A DNA stretch of 64,000 nt from Actinobacteria bacterium UBA4426 (lineage in GTDB: Bacteria; Actinomycetota; Actinomycetes; S36-B12). The notes under the pieces are model-generated. The model had not been told where the DNA came from. It saw only the letters and a program-made list of their open reading frames with translations, and did no database searches. Both the position numbers and the translations under genes were made by a program. Each line of letters opens with the position of its first letter. Position 1 is the stretch's first letter. The stretch is from the NCBI GenBank assembly GCA_002390705.1, contig DGQA01000016.1, forward strand, positions 44,572 to 108,571, written 5' to 3'. Below, one piece after another: positions 26,821 to 36,611 of the stretch.

Positions 26821-28265
26821 TAATTTTCCAGTTCCGCGATCAGGTCAACGCCACTGCTGTCAGTGACTCTCACGGACACTAGCTGGCCGATCCCCAGTGC
26901 CTTGGTCCCCGCAACTCCCGAAATTTGCGTCTCACCGTCATCAGGTCCTTGGTGTCCAGCGTGACCGATGTAGCAGTGAGATTCCTCGTCGAAGGACTCG
27001 ATAACGACCTGCACTAACTCGCCGATTCGATCTTGGGCTCGCTGAGCCATCAGCTCGTCCACGAGATCGGTAATCCGGCGTACCCGCGCATCGATTACGC
27101 CTTGGTCAACTTTAGGCTCAAGATTAAACGCCTCGGTACCTTCCTCATCGCTGTAGGAAAAAACCCCCACCGCATCAAGTCGTGCCTGCTCTAAAAATGC
27201 GATGAGCTCTGCAAATTCTTCATCGCTTTCACCCGGGAAACCGACAATCACGTTACTGCGAATTCCAGCAGAGGGTGAAAGATCTCGAATCGTCGCAATG
27301 AGTTCGAGGAATGAATCCTTACCGCCGAAGCGTTTCATTCGGCGTAGCAATGTGCCCGACGCATGCTGGAACGACAAATCGAAATACGGAGCGACAACCT
27401 CAGTGTTCGCCATGACGGTCAATAGATCTGGTCGAACTTCGGCCGGTTGCAGGTACGCGACCCGAATTCGAGCAATATCAGTACCCTGGCCAATCGCGGG
27501 GAGTAAGGACTCCAGTAACCGCAAATCCCCTAGGTCCTTGCCATATGAGGTCGAGTTCTCGCTCACCAGGACGGCTTCGGTAACACCAAGGCCCGCCAGC
27601 CAAGCCACCTCCGCCACCACATCAGCGGGCGGTCGCGAAATGAATGAGCCACGAAATGAAGGGATCGCACAAAAGGTGCACCGACGGTCACACCCTGACG
27701 CCAGCTTTACCGGAGCTACCGGTGAATTCTCAAGTCGTGTGCGCAAAATCGGTGGCTGCCACGCTAACGCGCCGTCTGCAGCGGGCATTACTTCTTGTGA
27801 GCCGTGTCCGGGAATCGGGTTGGTGTTAGCCGCGCGGTCAACTGGGCTAATAGGCAATAATGCCCGACGATCACTCGGCGTGTGGGCCGTGATCTTTTCC
27901 CCACGCATCACCGCATCAAGGCGCTCGCCGATATTCGGGTAGTCGTCGAAGCTGAGCACTGCATCAGCTTCGGGTAAGTCACTCGCCAACTCAGAACCGT
28001 ACCTTTGCGCCAAGCAACCCACCGCAACTACCGCCTTGGTTGCCCCGCCGCTATCTTTAAGATCTGCTGCCTCAATGATCGTGTTAATTGAATCCGCCTT
28101 CGCGATGTCCACGAAGCCACAGGTGTTCACCATTACCGCTTCGGCATGCTCAGCATCCTTGACCAAAGTCCAACCCTGGGACTCTAATCTTGCGGCAAGC
28201 TCCTCGGAATCCACTTCGTTGCGGGCACAGCCCATAGTGATGATTGCAACAGTTTTTTCCGACAC
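26820..28265 (-). CDS. rimO: Ribosomal protein S12 methylthiotransferase RimO
   Basis: The 481-residue radical-SAM enzyme methylthiolates Asp of uS12. The UPF0004 Cys are [19 protein letters not shown] and GCLAQR, and the radical-SAM triad is GCDRRCTFC. The C-terminal TRAM domain ends in DLIAELEN. It is longer than average because of a polar insert ahead of the SAM motif (about residues 130-175), common in actinobacterial RimO. It is translationally coupled with pgsA. Confidence 0.94.
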   Translation of the reverse strand: MSEKTVAIITMGCARNEVDSEELAARLESQGWTLVKDAEHAEAVMVNTCGFVDIAKADSINTIIEAADLKDSGGATKAVVAVGCLAQRYGSELASDLPEADAVLSFDDYPNIGERLDAVMRGEKITAHTPSDRRALLPISPVDRAANTNPIPGHGSQEVMPAADGALAWQPPILRTRLENSPVAPVKLASGCDRRCTFCAIPSFRGSFISRPPADVVAEVAWLAGLGVTEAVLVSENSTSYGKDLGDLRLLESLLPAIGQGTDIARIRVAYLQPAEVRPDLLTVMANTEVVAPYFDLSFQHASGTLLRRMKRFGGKDSFLELIATIRDLSPSAGIRSNVIVGFPGESDEEFAELIAFLEQARLDAVGVFSYSDEEGTEAFNLEPKVDQGVIDARVRRITDLVDELMAQRAQDRIGELVQVVIESFDEESHCYIGHAGHQGPDDGETQISGVAGTKALGIGQLVSVRVTDSSGVDLIAELEN

Positions 28266-28274
28266 CCCGAAAGC

Positions 28275-30833
28275 CTATCCCCCACGGATTGAAAGGATTA
28301 AGCCCGGAAGTTCATCAGCTGAAACCAGCACATCGCGAGCCTTCGACCCTTCGCTGGGTCCCACGACCCCACGGGACTCCATCAGGTCCATTAAGCGCCC
28401 AGCTTTGGCGAATCCGACCCTTAGCTTGCGTTGCAGCATTGAGGTTGAGCCAAATTGGGTTCCCACAACCAGCTCAACCGCCTGCAGCAGTACGTCAAGA
28501 TCGTCGCCAATATCTGCGTCAATGTCTTTCGTTGACGCAGCAGGCATAGTCACATCGTCAAGATAATCCGTGGCCCATTGGTCCTTGCAATGGGCCACGA
28601 CGTCACGGATCTCGTGCTCGGATACAAAAGCACCCTGAATCCGCATTGTCTTATTCTCGCCCATGGGGAGGAAAAGCCCGTCCCCTTGGCCGACGAGTTT
28701 TTCAGCGCCAGGCTGATCCAAAATCACCCGACTGTCCGTGAGGCTTGATGTAGCAAACGCTAGACGGCTGGGAACGTTTGCCTTGATTAGGCCAGTAACA
28801 ACATCAACACTGGGCCGTTGCGTTGCAAGAACCAAATGAATACCGGCAGCACGTGCCAACTGGGTGATGCGCACAACGCAATCCTCAACATCGCGTGGAG
28901 CAACCATCATGAGATCAGCGAGTTCGTCAACAATTATCAACAGATATGGATACGCCTCGATTTTGCGCTGTGAGCCTGGTAGTGGCTTCACCTTGCCTGA
29001 ACGAACCGCCTTATTGAAGTCATCAATATGCCTAAACCCAAACGTAGAAAGATCGTCATAGCGTCGATCCATTTCTTTAACAACCCATTGCAATGCATCC
29101 GCTGCCTTTTTCGGGCTAATGATGATCGGCGTGATCAAGTGCGGCACGCCTTCATAAATTGTTAACTCGACCCGCTTGGGATCAATCAGAATCATGCGCA
29201 CTTCCTCCGGGGTTGAGCGCATCAAAATTGAGGTAATCAGCGAGTTGATGCAGCTACTTTTACCTGCGCCCGTCGCCCCAGCCACCAGAATGTGGGGCAT
29301 TTTGGCTAGGTTTGCAACAACGAAACCACCCTCGACATCCTTTCCTAAAGCCACCACCATTGGATGCTGGTCGTTAGCCGCAACATTGCTTTTGAGGACA
29401 TCTCCTAAAGCAACCAACTCGCGATCGGTATTGGGGATTTCAATCCCAATGGCTTTTTTGCCGGGAATAGGACTAAGAATTCGGACCTCTGCGCTGGCTA
29501 CTGCATACGCAATATTTTTGCTCAGAGCGGTCACTCGTTCTACTTTTACACTTGGTCCTAGCTCAATTTCGTATCGAGTCACTGTGGGGCCCCGCATAAA
29601 TCCGACTACTCGGGCATCAATGCCAAATTGGGTCAGTACCTCAGTCAGCGCGTTGACAACATGGTCATTAGCTTTCGTGGCTGTCTTGTGCGCGGGCCCC
29701 AATTTAAGCAAGTCTCCCTTGGGCAGTCGGTAGGCAGTACGAGGAGTCAGTGGCAATTGTTCGGCAACCTGGTGTGTGGCAACGATCTCGGTCGCATTTT
29801 TGGCGCGTACGGCCGCAGTGCTGGCGGACACGATAATCGTGTCATCACGCGAATCCGTGTGTGTGCGTGCGGTGGAATCTATTCCCGCCATGAGCGCGGC
29901 GGCGGGGCGTTCATCTTCGGTCGGAATCGGCGAGATGAATGGTTCATCTCCCACCAATGTAAAATCTGAATGATCCACCCGCAACACTCCATTGGGATCT
30001 GCAAAACCCGGTGAGACATATATTTCACCACCCAATTCAGGCTCGAAAACTTCCTCTTTGTGCTCACTCTCGGCTTCCACACAAAGAGAAACTCCCCCGC
30101 GAACCCGGCCAAAACCACCCATCGCAATTTCGCGTAAGCGTGCGATTGTGGTTTTGGTGAGTACCAAGTATCCAAAAAAACCCAGAATTACCAGTAACAA
30201 CCCGCTCACAATTGAACCTAGCGCCGCTCCTACCGGAGCGGTAACAATCCACCCAAGCGTGCCACCGGCACTGTTCATGGCGTCGGCGCCATCACTGGGG
30301 GTTGAGGTGCCTTGGGCCAAATGCCACAGACCGAGCACGCTGACAACTAGTGCCGCGGTGCCAATTGCTAGCCGTCCGGTCGCCCCGTTTTGGTCCGGGT
30401 GACGAAGAAAACGCCACGCTAGTGCGATGAGAAGGACTGGCGTAATCCATGCTAATGCTCCGAATAATGAAGTGGCCAGCATTGCTGTCCATGAAATAAA
30501 CCATCCGTCAACGCCAAACCAGGTGGCTGCAACCAAAATAATCGCCCCGGCAATGAGGGACAGACCGAGTCCATCCCGGCGGACAGCCGGGTCAAGCTCT
30601 TTTGCGCCACGACCAATTCTCCGTGCCGCACCGCCAGCTAAGTGGGCAATACCGGTCCAGGTTCGACCAATTGCGCGGGCAATCCCGGCAAACGCTCTCG
30701 GTACCGGACCTGGTCTGGCCGGCCTTGAATTCTTGCCCCGCGGGCGGGCAGGTGTCTTCTTTTTTGGGTTGCTTTTTGCCTTGCTCGGGGAAGATCCACG
30801 CGTGCGCGTAGACGTGCGGGAAGCCATAGCCAC
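28275..30833 (-). CDS. ftsK: DNA translocase FtsK/SpoIIIE
   Basis: The 852-residue protein has a basic, Pro-rich N-terminus and four TM segments (about residues 70-225). A short linker follows, then the alpha/beta motor (Walker A GATGAGKSSCINSL, Walker B LLIIVDELADLMM). It ends in a gamma winged helix (MLQRKLRVGFAKAGRLMDLMESRGVVG) that reads KOPS-like sites. It pumps chromosome ends through the septum. The linker is much shorter than in E. coli FtsK, as usual for actinobacteria. The start could be GTG 30833 or ATG 30827; neither has a clear SD. Confidence 0.95.
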   Translation of the reverse strand: MAMASRTSTRTRGSSPSKAKSNPKKKTPARPRGKNSRPARPGPVPRAFAGIARAIGRTWTGIAHLAGGAARRIGRGAKELDPAVRRDGLGLSLIAGAIILVAATWFGVDGWFISWTAMLATSLFGALAWITPVLLIALAWRFLRHPDQNGATGRLAIGTAALVVSVLGLWHLAQGTSTPSDGADAMNSAGGTLGWIVTAPVGAALGSIVSGLLLVILGFFGYLVLTKTTIARLREIAMGGFGRVRGGVSLCVEAESEHKEEVFEPELGGEIYVSPGFADPNGVLRVDHSDFTLVGDEPFISPIPTEDERPAAALMAGIDSTARTHTDSRDDTIIVSASTAAVRAKNATEIVATHQVAEQLPLTPRTAYRLPKGDLLKLGPAHKTATKANDHVVNALTEVLTQFGIDARVVGFMRGPTVTRYEIELGPSVKVERVTALSKNIAYAVASAEVRILSPIPGKKAIGIEIPNTDRELVALGDVLKSNVAANDQHPMVVALGKDVEGGFVVANLAKMPHILVAGATGAGKSSCINSLITSILMRSTPEEVRMILIDPKRVELTIYEGVPHLITPIIISPKKAADALQWVVKEMDRRYDDLSTFGFRHIDDFNKAVRSGKVKPLPGSQRKIEAYPYLLIIVDELADLMMVAPRDVEDCVVRITQLARAAGIHLVLATQRPSVDVVTGLIKANVPSRLAFATSSLTDSRVILDQPGAEKLVGQGDGLFLPMGENKTMRIQGAFVSEHEIRDVVAHCKDQWATDYLDDVTMPAASTKDIDADIGDDLDVLLQAVELVVGTQFGSTSMLQRKLRVGFAKAGRLMDLMESRGVVGPSEGSKARDVLVSADELPGLILSIRGG

Positions 30834-30908
30834 GAGCGTACCGACTGTCTAAGCTAATTCCCTGCAGTCACATACGTCCCGCGTGTCACAGATTGACACC
30901 TTTACGGG

Positions 30909-32597
30909 CTAATGCCCCCCTTTGATCCCGATCACAACCGGAACGATCATGGGGCGGCGGCGGTGGGTGGTTCCGACCCATTTGCCCACAATTTTCCGGG
31001 CTTTTTGGGAAAGCTCATGGGGGTCTTCGATCCCCTCTTCCATCGCCTGAACTAAGGCTTTTGCTACTTCAATTGCCACTTTCGTTGTATCTGAGGTTTC
31101 TCCGACCCCACGATCAATAATTTCTGGGCCAGCCACAACGCTGCAATTGGCAATGTCAACGGCTGCATAGACCGATATAAAGCCCTCTTCACCCAGGATC
31201 AATCGGTCGTTAAGCAAGCTTTCATCCACGCTCCCTACGCTGGTGCCATCGACATATACCTCCCGCAATGGATAGACACCGCACAACCGCGCCTGATCGC
31301 GATCTAGGTCAATACACGTCCCATTGGTCGCAACAAGCACGTGATCCGCGGGCACTCCCACACTGCGCGCAAGTAGCGCATTTGCCTTGAGGTGTCGCCA
31401 CTCGCCGTGAATCGGCATCACGTATTGTGGTTTGACCACGTTAAATACATAACGCAATTCACCAGCGGCTGCGTGTCCGGACACATGAACGAGAGCATTC
31501 CCTTTGTGAACAACATCAGCACCGAGCGCCGTTAACCCGTTAATGACCCGATAGATCGCATTCTCGTTACCAGGAATAAGAGATGAAGCAAGAACTATTG
31601 TGTCGTCCTCTCCGACCGAGATATCGTGGCTACGGTTAGCAATTCGCGACAGCACCGCCATCGGCTCACCCTGGGACCCTGTGCAAATTAGCACCGCTTT
31701 GTCATCGGGCAATTTGGACAGTTCATCTAATGAGATCAAAGTGTCACCAGGAATTTTTAAAAACCCCAGGTCACGCGCCACGTTCATGTTGCGCACCATG
31801 GATCGACCCACGAATGCAATTTTCCGGTTATGCGAGACCGCGAGATCAATTATCTGTTGGATCCGATGCACATGGGATGCAAACGATGCAACGATTACTC
31901 GACCCTTTGCCCGACTAAATACTCGTTCGAGCACGGGAACAATATCTTTCTCGCTGGACACAAAACCAGGTACCTCGGCATTCGTGCTGTCCACCATCAA
32001 GATGTCAACACCTAACTCACCTAGTCGGGCGAAACTCGCGAGGTCGGTGATTCTTCCATCAAGAGGTAACTGGTCCATCTTGAAATCGCCCGTATGCAGT
32101 ACCCGGCCGGCCGGGGTGTTGATCCCAATTGCCATAGCGTCAGGGATCGAGTGATTTACTGCCAAAAACTCAAGCTCAAATGGACCGACCTTTTCAACTG
32201 CTCGATCCGCAACACACATCGTGAATGCCTTGATGCGATGCTCCTTCAATTTGGCTTCAATAAAAGCGAGTGTTAACGCTGAGCCGATAATGGGGATATC
32301 AGATCGGTGCCGCAGAAGGTAGGGGACCGCGCCAATATGGTCTTCATGACCATGGGTGAGCACGATGGCATCAACATCGTTGATCCGATCAACGATCGGC
32401 TCAAAATCGGGCAGGATTAAATCAACGCCAGGGTGAGACTCCTCCGGAAACAAGACACCACAGTCAATAATGAGTAATCGGGATTCGTATTCAAATACCG
32501 TCATATTGCGACCGATCTCACCCAGACCCCCCAGAGGCATGATTCGTAAAGATCCGGGAGCTAATGATGGCGGCGCGGGCAAATCAGGTAGGAACAT
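30909..32597 (-). CDS. rnj: Ribonuclease J
   Basis: The 562-residue beta-CASP metallo-beta-lactamase has the zinc motif LTHGHEDHIGAVPYLL, HTGDFKMD, the beta-CASP region around FASHVHRIQQII and CTGSQGEPMAVLSR, and the later VHVSGHAAAGEL. It is a 5' exo/endoribonuclease for mRNA turnover and rRNA maturation. The ATG at 32597 gives a normal family length. dapA lies 35 nt upstream and the pair dapA-rnj is conserved in actinomycetes. Confidence 0.95.
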   Translation of the reverse strand: MFLPDLPAPPSLAPGSLRIMPLGGLGEIGRNMTVFEYESRLLIIDCGVLFPEESHPGVDLILPDFEPIVDRINDVDAIVLTHGHEDHIGAVPYLLRHRSDIPIIGSALTLAFIEAKLKEHRIKAFTMCVADRAVEKVGPFELEFLAVNHSIPDAMAIGINTPAGRVLHTGDFKMDQLPLDGRITDLASFARLGELGVDILMVDSTNAEVPGFVSSEKDIVPVLERVFSRAKGRVIVASFASHVHRIQQIIDLAVSHNRKIAFVGRSMVRNMNVARDLGFLKIPGDTLISLDELSKLPDDKAVLICTGSQGEPMAVLSRIANRSHDISVGEDDTIVLASSLIPGNENAIYRVINGLTALGADVVHKGNALVHVSGHAAAGELRYVFNVVKPQYVMPIHGEWRHLKANALLARSVGVPADHVLVATNGTCIDLDRDQARLCGVYPLREVYVDGTSVGSVDESLLNDRLILGEEGFISVYAAVDIANCSVVAGPEIIDRGVGETSDTTKVAIEVAKALVQAMEEGIEDPHELSQKARKIVGKWVGTTHRRRPMIVPVVIGIKGGH

Positions 32598-32632
32598 GTA
32601 ATCAGTCCTTAATATTTTCTAGAAAGCGCACA

Positions 32633-33523
32633 TCACGCAAAGGGAACAACACCTCCCGCAGCCAGATCAATGCGTAATTGTTCGATCTCGCTCGGGGTTG
32701 CATTTACTAACGGAAGTCGAACCGGTCCGCTGGGCAAGCCTTGAAGGTGTAGTGCAGCCTTAATCAAAATTACGCCTTGGGCGCGAAACACCCCCGTGTA
32801 CACGGGCAAAAGTGATTCATTTATTGTGCGGGCGGCCTCAACTTCACCGTTCCCAAACAACTTCGCCATTTTTGCGAGACGATCCCCCACAAGATGACCC
32901 ACGACGGACACCATCCCACCTGCACCCAATGCCAGCAAAGCAAGGTTGAGTGAATCTTCACCGCTGTACCACGCCAAATCTGTGCGCGCCATGACCCATT
33001 GGGATGCCTCTAAGTCACCCTTTGCATCTTTATTCGCGATTATCCGGGGGTGCTCCGCCAATCGGACCAAAGTTTCCGTTTCAATCGCGACCCCAGTACG
33101 GCGAGGGATGTCATAGGTCATCAAGGGTAATTCGGTGCTATCAGCGATTGCCCAGAAATGCTCAAAAATTCCCTGCTGAGGTGGCCGATTGTAATACGGT
33201 GCAGAAGCCATGAGTGCGTGCACGCCCGCCTTTTGGGCCGCTTTCGCGCTAGAAATCGAGTGTGTGGTGTCATTCGTTCCCACCCCAGCAATCACCGTGG
33301 CGCGATCACCCACGGCTTCCACTACCGCCTGCAAAAGTGCCAGATCCTCAGCATCAGTTTTCGTTGCGGCTTCCCCAGTAGTTCCATTGATGACGAGTCC
33401 TTCGTGACCAAGATTGTCAACCAAATGGCTCGCTAAGCGCTGGGCTCCATTTAGATCTTGACTGCCGTCAGGCTGGAAGGGTGTGATCATCGCGGTGAGC
33501 ATCACTCCGAACGGACTTTTCAT
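32633..33523 (-). CDS. dapA: 4-hydroxy-tetrahydrodipicolinate synthase
   Basis: The 296-residue TIM-barrel aldolase condenses pyruvate and aspartate semialdehyde, the first step specific to the diaminopimelate/lysine branch. It shows GTTGEAATKTDAED at the pyruvate site, YYNRPPQQGIFEHF, YDIPRRTGVAI with the catalytic Tyr/Arg, and IANKDAKGD with the Schiff-base Lys. It is in series with thyX (22 nt upstream) and rnj. Confidence 0.95.
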   Translation of the reverse strand: MKSPFGVMLTAMITPFQPDGSQDLNGAQRLASHLVDNLGHEGLVINGTTGEAATKTDAEDLALLQAVVEAVGDRATVIAGVGTNDTTHSISSAKAAQKAGVHALMASAPYYNRPPQQGIFEHFWAIADSTELPLMTYDIPRRTGVAIETETLVRLAEHPRIIANKDAKGDLEASQWVMARTDLAWYSGEDSLNLALLALGAGGMVSVVGHLVGDRLAKMAKLFGNGEVEAARTINESLLPVYTGVFRAQGVILIKAALHLQGLPSGPVRLPLVNATPSEIEQLRIDLAAGGVVPFA

Positions 33524-33545
33524 AGAACAAGCCTACCGTGACCGG

Positions 33546-34259
33546 CTAAGGCGCAACCCGCCCATGCTCATTGAAAGCCGAATGTGTCAATGGCATCAAC
33601 TGTGCAAAATGATCTTCATAGACCTCTGCCACCATTTCAATCTCCCGCTGCGGGTAGGACACAAAATGTGATCCCTCCACTTTGCGCCGGAGGGAAAGGA
33701 AATTCATGAGGGCTCGCGCATTCATGGTTACATACGCCGATGAATAGATGGTCACGGGAAGCACCATTCGGGCGACTTCACGGGCAACACCTGCCTCGAG
33801 CATCTCCAGATAACCCGAATAAGCAGCGGTACAGGATTCTTGAATAGTGCGTTCCACCAGTTCAGATTGGGCCGGGGTGCCGGGGTGAAACTCGTATGCG
33901 CCCGGCTTTCCCGACTGAACAAGTGGGCGTTCATGGCTGGGAACGTAGAAGACCGGGAGTAACTCGCGATAGCGAGCAGATTCTTCGTTGTAACTCGCGA
34001 TCCGGTGGCGCATATGCTCGCGCCACACAAAAATTGGCGCCTTCACGAAAAAGGTCATGGAATTATGTTCAAACGGGCTGCCATGACGGTCGCGCATTAA
34101 ATAATTGATCAAGCCGGCGCTACGCTGGGGATCAGCATCCACGTCCTCGAGCGATTGCTCCCCCACAGTTGAGACTCGCGCAGCAAAAACAACGTCAGCA
34201 TCACTTGCATTAGCACGAACCAACTCAACGGTGATGTCACTTCGAAACTCGATTCCCAC
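33546..34259 (-). CDS. thyX: FAD-dependent thymidylate synthase
   Basis: The 237-residue flavin-dependent enzyme makes dTMP from dUMP. The ThyX motif RHRX7S is present as MRHRIASYNEESARY, with the conserved C-terminal MNARALMNFLSLRR. The start is GTG at 34259, which matches the family N-terminus; the longer frame overlaps the divergent GNAT gene. No thyA is seen in this window. Confidence 0.95.
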   Translation of the reverse strand: MGIEFRSDITVELVRANASDADVVFAARVSTVGEQSLEDVDADPQRSAGLINYLMRDRHGSPFEHNSMTFFVKAPIFVWREHMRHRIASYNEESARYRELLPVFYVPSHERPLVQSGKPGAYEFHPGTPAQSELVERTIQESCTAAYSGYLEMLEAGVAREVARMVLPVTIYSSAYVTMNARALMNFLSLRRKVEGSHFVSYPQREIEMVAEVYEDHFAQLMPLTHSAFNEHGRVAP

Positions 34260-34303
34260 GATCCTGATCCTACTGCGTGATCGGACACAGATACCGTAAC
34301 GAC

Positions 34304-34810
34304 GTGGACATAACACGATTGGCGAACGCCACTGACTCCGATCAGATCACACATCTTCAAATCACAAACTGGAAGCTCTCTCATCCTGAGATTGCACACC
34401 TACTGGATGCCGAGGATGTCCAATCGCAGTGGGCGCACGCGATAACTGATCAAGGAGCCCGCGGGCGCGTACTTATCTGCGAGCGAGACGGAATTCTCGT
34501 AGGCGTTGCGGCGGTCGAATTTGACCAGGACATAGGGCACCTATCGCTGATCGAAGTGGCCCCTGATCTACGTCGGACTCTGATTGGATCACGGTTACTC
34601 AATGCGGCAGCCGACCTCGCTCACAAAAGTGGATGTATGCGATTAAATTGCTGGCTCAATGAAGACCAGCATGACGGTCGGCTTTTCTTAGAATCCACCG
34701 GATGGGGGATTTCCGGCGCCAGCCGAACCCTTGGCACGGTTACCGACGACCCCGACCGCACGGTCGTCGCACACCAAATTGAGTTGACCACGAGTCTGGA
34801 AACCGAATAA
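34304..34810 (+). CDS. GNAT-family N-acetyltransferase
   Basis: The 168-residue protein has a GNAT core: GILVGVAAVEFDQDIGHLSLIEVAPDLRRTLIGSRLLNAAADLAHKSG, with V-x-P-x-x-R-x-x-x-I/G-S for acetyl-CoA binding, and LFLESTGW for the last strand. The acceptor is unknown. The GTG at 34304 was chosen because family similarity begins there. It is divergent from thyX with a 44-nt gap. Confidence 0.75.
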   Translation: MDITRLANATDSDQITHLQITNWKLSHPEIAHLLDAEDVQSQWAHAITDQGARGRVLICERDGILVGVAAVEFDQDIGHLSLIEVAPDLRRTLIGSRLLNAAADLAHKSGCMRLNCWLNEDQHDGRLFLESTGWGISGASRTLGTVTDDPDRTVVAHQIELTTSLETE

Positions 34811-34992
34811 CGAGACGCGGCAATTTCCCGCTTATAGTGGGGAATAGATCCATGTGTGAGCCCGAGAAGTAAGCATGTGAATAGGAATCTGAAGCCATGC
34901 CGCCCACGCCCAGTGGACAGGTACGCGGATGGAATCACCATAATCACAGCCGTTAGCCTAACGCAATTATATGTGCGATTGTGAGGGGCAGA

Positions 34993-35727
34993 ATGGGTTG
35001 GATGCGCAACCACCGCAAGTCCGGCGGTGAAAGCCAGTCGATTCACACCAATGCGCTGGGAATAGGAATCGCTACCGGTGCCTACGCCCTCTCGTTTGGT
35101 GCAATCTCGGTCGCCAGTGGGCTGAGCGTTCTGCAAACCCAATCCTTGTCACTTTTCATGTTCACCGGCGCTTCTCAATTTGCCTTTGTTGGCGTAATTG
35201 GAGCCGGTGGCGGTGCAGTGATCGCCGTGGTCACCGCACTCCTACTCGGTGCGCGCAATAGTTTGTACGCTCTCTCATTAGGGCCGGTGCTCACGCCAAA
35301 GAAAAAGGAAGTGCCCTTTACGGCTCTTTTGACAATTGACGAATCGACCGCAATGGCGTTGCGATACAACGCATCGAGAAAGGCGTCTCGTCGCGCTTTT
35401 TTTGCCACCGGACTCAGTGTCTACGTTTTTTGGAATATTGGTACCGCTTTAGGTTCCCTTGGTGCCAGCGCGCTTTCAGACCCTGGGGTTTTGGGCCTTG
35501 ATGCCGCAATCCCAGCTGGCTTTCTCGCCTTGCTCTGGCCCCGCCTCACGTCAGGATCCGGCAGCGAAAATCGGAAAATGTGGACCGTAGCTGTGGCCAG
35601 CGCTGTGCTGGCCATGATGTTGATTCCCTTTCTGCGCCCCGGGCTTCCCGTACTCTTCAGCGCCCTAGTTGCCGTTGCTGCGAGCCTATTGTGGAGCAAA
35701 GCCTCCCCACCTTCTGAGGAAAATTAG
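34993..35727 (+). CDS. azlC: AzlC-family branched-chain amino acid exporter subunit
   Basis: The 244-residue membrane protein has the AzlC signatures GAYALSFGAISVASGLS, MFTGASQFAFVGVI and LLLGARNSLYALSLGPVL. With AzlD it forms an exporter for branched-chain amino acids or methionine (BrnFE type) in actinobacteria. The ATG at 34993 follows GAGGGG by five nt. azlD begins 2 nt after its stop. Confidence 0.9.
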   Translation: MGWMRNHRKSGGESQSIHTNALGIGIATGAYALSFGAISVASGLSVLQTQSLSLFMFTGASQFAFVGVIGAGGGAVIAVVTALLLGARNSLYALSLGPVLTPKKKEVPFTALLTIDESTAMALRYNASRKASRRAFFATGLSVYVFWNIGTALGSLGASALSDPGVLGLDAAIPAGFLALLWPRLTSGSGSENRKMWTVAVASAVLAMMLIPFLRPGLPVLFSALVAVAASLLWSKASPPSEEN

Positions 35728-35729
35728 TC

Positions 35730-36038
35730 ATGTGGGCGAGCATTCTTATTGCCTCATTAGGCACTTATGTGGAAAAACTACTCGGCTATTTGCTGCCCCA
35801 ACGCATATTGAAACGCGAATCAGTGCGACGAATGACCGGATTGCTTCCCGTTTCACTTCTCGCGGCGTTGGTAGCTGTCCAAACATTCGCCAGCGACCAA
35901 GCATTTCTCATCGACGCTCGGGTCCTTGGACTGGGCGTTGCAGTAGTTGCCCTGCTCCTGCGCGCGCCCTTTCTTGTGGTGATTCTTGTTGCCGCGGCAA
36001 GTACCGCTCTGGTTCGCTGGTTAGGGTGGATGCCCTAA
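35730..36038 (+). CDS. azlD: AzlD-domain protein
   Basis: The 102-residue protein has four hydrophobic segments and the family's KLLGYLLPQRIL, plus a LLPVSLLAALVAVQTF stretch with the conserved Pro. It is the small partner of AzlC. Its stop shares one nt with the next start (TAATG). Confidence 0.9.
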   Translation: MWASILIASLGTYVEKLLGYLLPQRILKRESVRRMTGLLPVSLLAALVAVQTFASDQAFLIDARVLGLGVAVVALLLRAPFLVVILVAAASTALVRWLGWMP

Positions 36039-36571
36039 TGGGTGAACCTTCATTTCGCAAGCCGATCTTTGGTGCCGTGTGGCGATATCCCGAACCAGAC
36101 TTGCGTCGACTGCAGCGCGTGGGCCGGCGTGGCCTGTTGCGGCTCGCTGTCCTGACACCACTAACTTTCGGCGTGATGTCGTTGCTGGCAATTAGCCTTG
36201 TTTATGCGACATCAGGAATCGCGCCATTGGAAGCGGCGCTTATTGGCACTATGGCTGCGAGTGTTTGCGTGTTGGTATTTCGAGGCTGGATGCTGGGAAC
36301 GTTTATCAATGGCAACGGTTTCAAAATAGTCACACTGTTAGCCACTCACTCCGGGCATTGGCGCAACAGTTATTGCGTTGAAATCCGACACACGACTTGG
36401 GCAATTTTAGGAATTCCCATTGCCCTTCGCAGCCGCAGAGTTGTTCTCAGTCAAAATGGCGGCCCAGACCTCATGACGCATGTGTACTGTGGCAGCATTG
36501 ACGGCATTTTTTCCAGTGAAAGACTAGATGTACTTTTTCAGTTACTTCGTAGGTGGAGCATTTCCGAATAA
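36038..36571 (+). CDS. Membrane protein with PH-like C-terminal domain, unknown function
   Basis: The 177-residue protein has a soluble N-terminus, two TM segments (about residues 35-80), and a beta-rich C-terminal domain. The tail shows GTFINGNGFKI...THSGHWRNSYCVEI...RRVVLSQNGG, which resembles the PH-like domain of small actinobacterial membrane proteins. It is coupled to azlD by a TAATG overlap, yet is not an AzlCD component in known systems. The PH-like call is by pattern only. Confidence 0.65.
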   Translation: MGEPSFRKPIFGAVWRYPEPDLRRLQRVGRRGLLRLAVLTPLTFGVMSLLAISLVYATSGIAPLEAALIGTMAASVCVLVFRGWMLGTFINGNGFKIVTLLATHSGHWRNSYCVEIRHTTWAILGIPIALRSRRVVLSQNGGPDLMTHVYCGSIDGIFSSERLDVLFQLLRRWSISE

Positions 36572-36611
36572 AGGTTCGGAAGTCCCGGTGAACAGATGGG
36601 AAATCTAGCGT

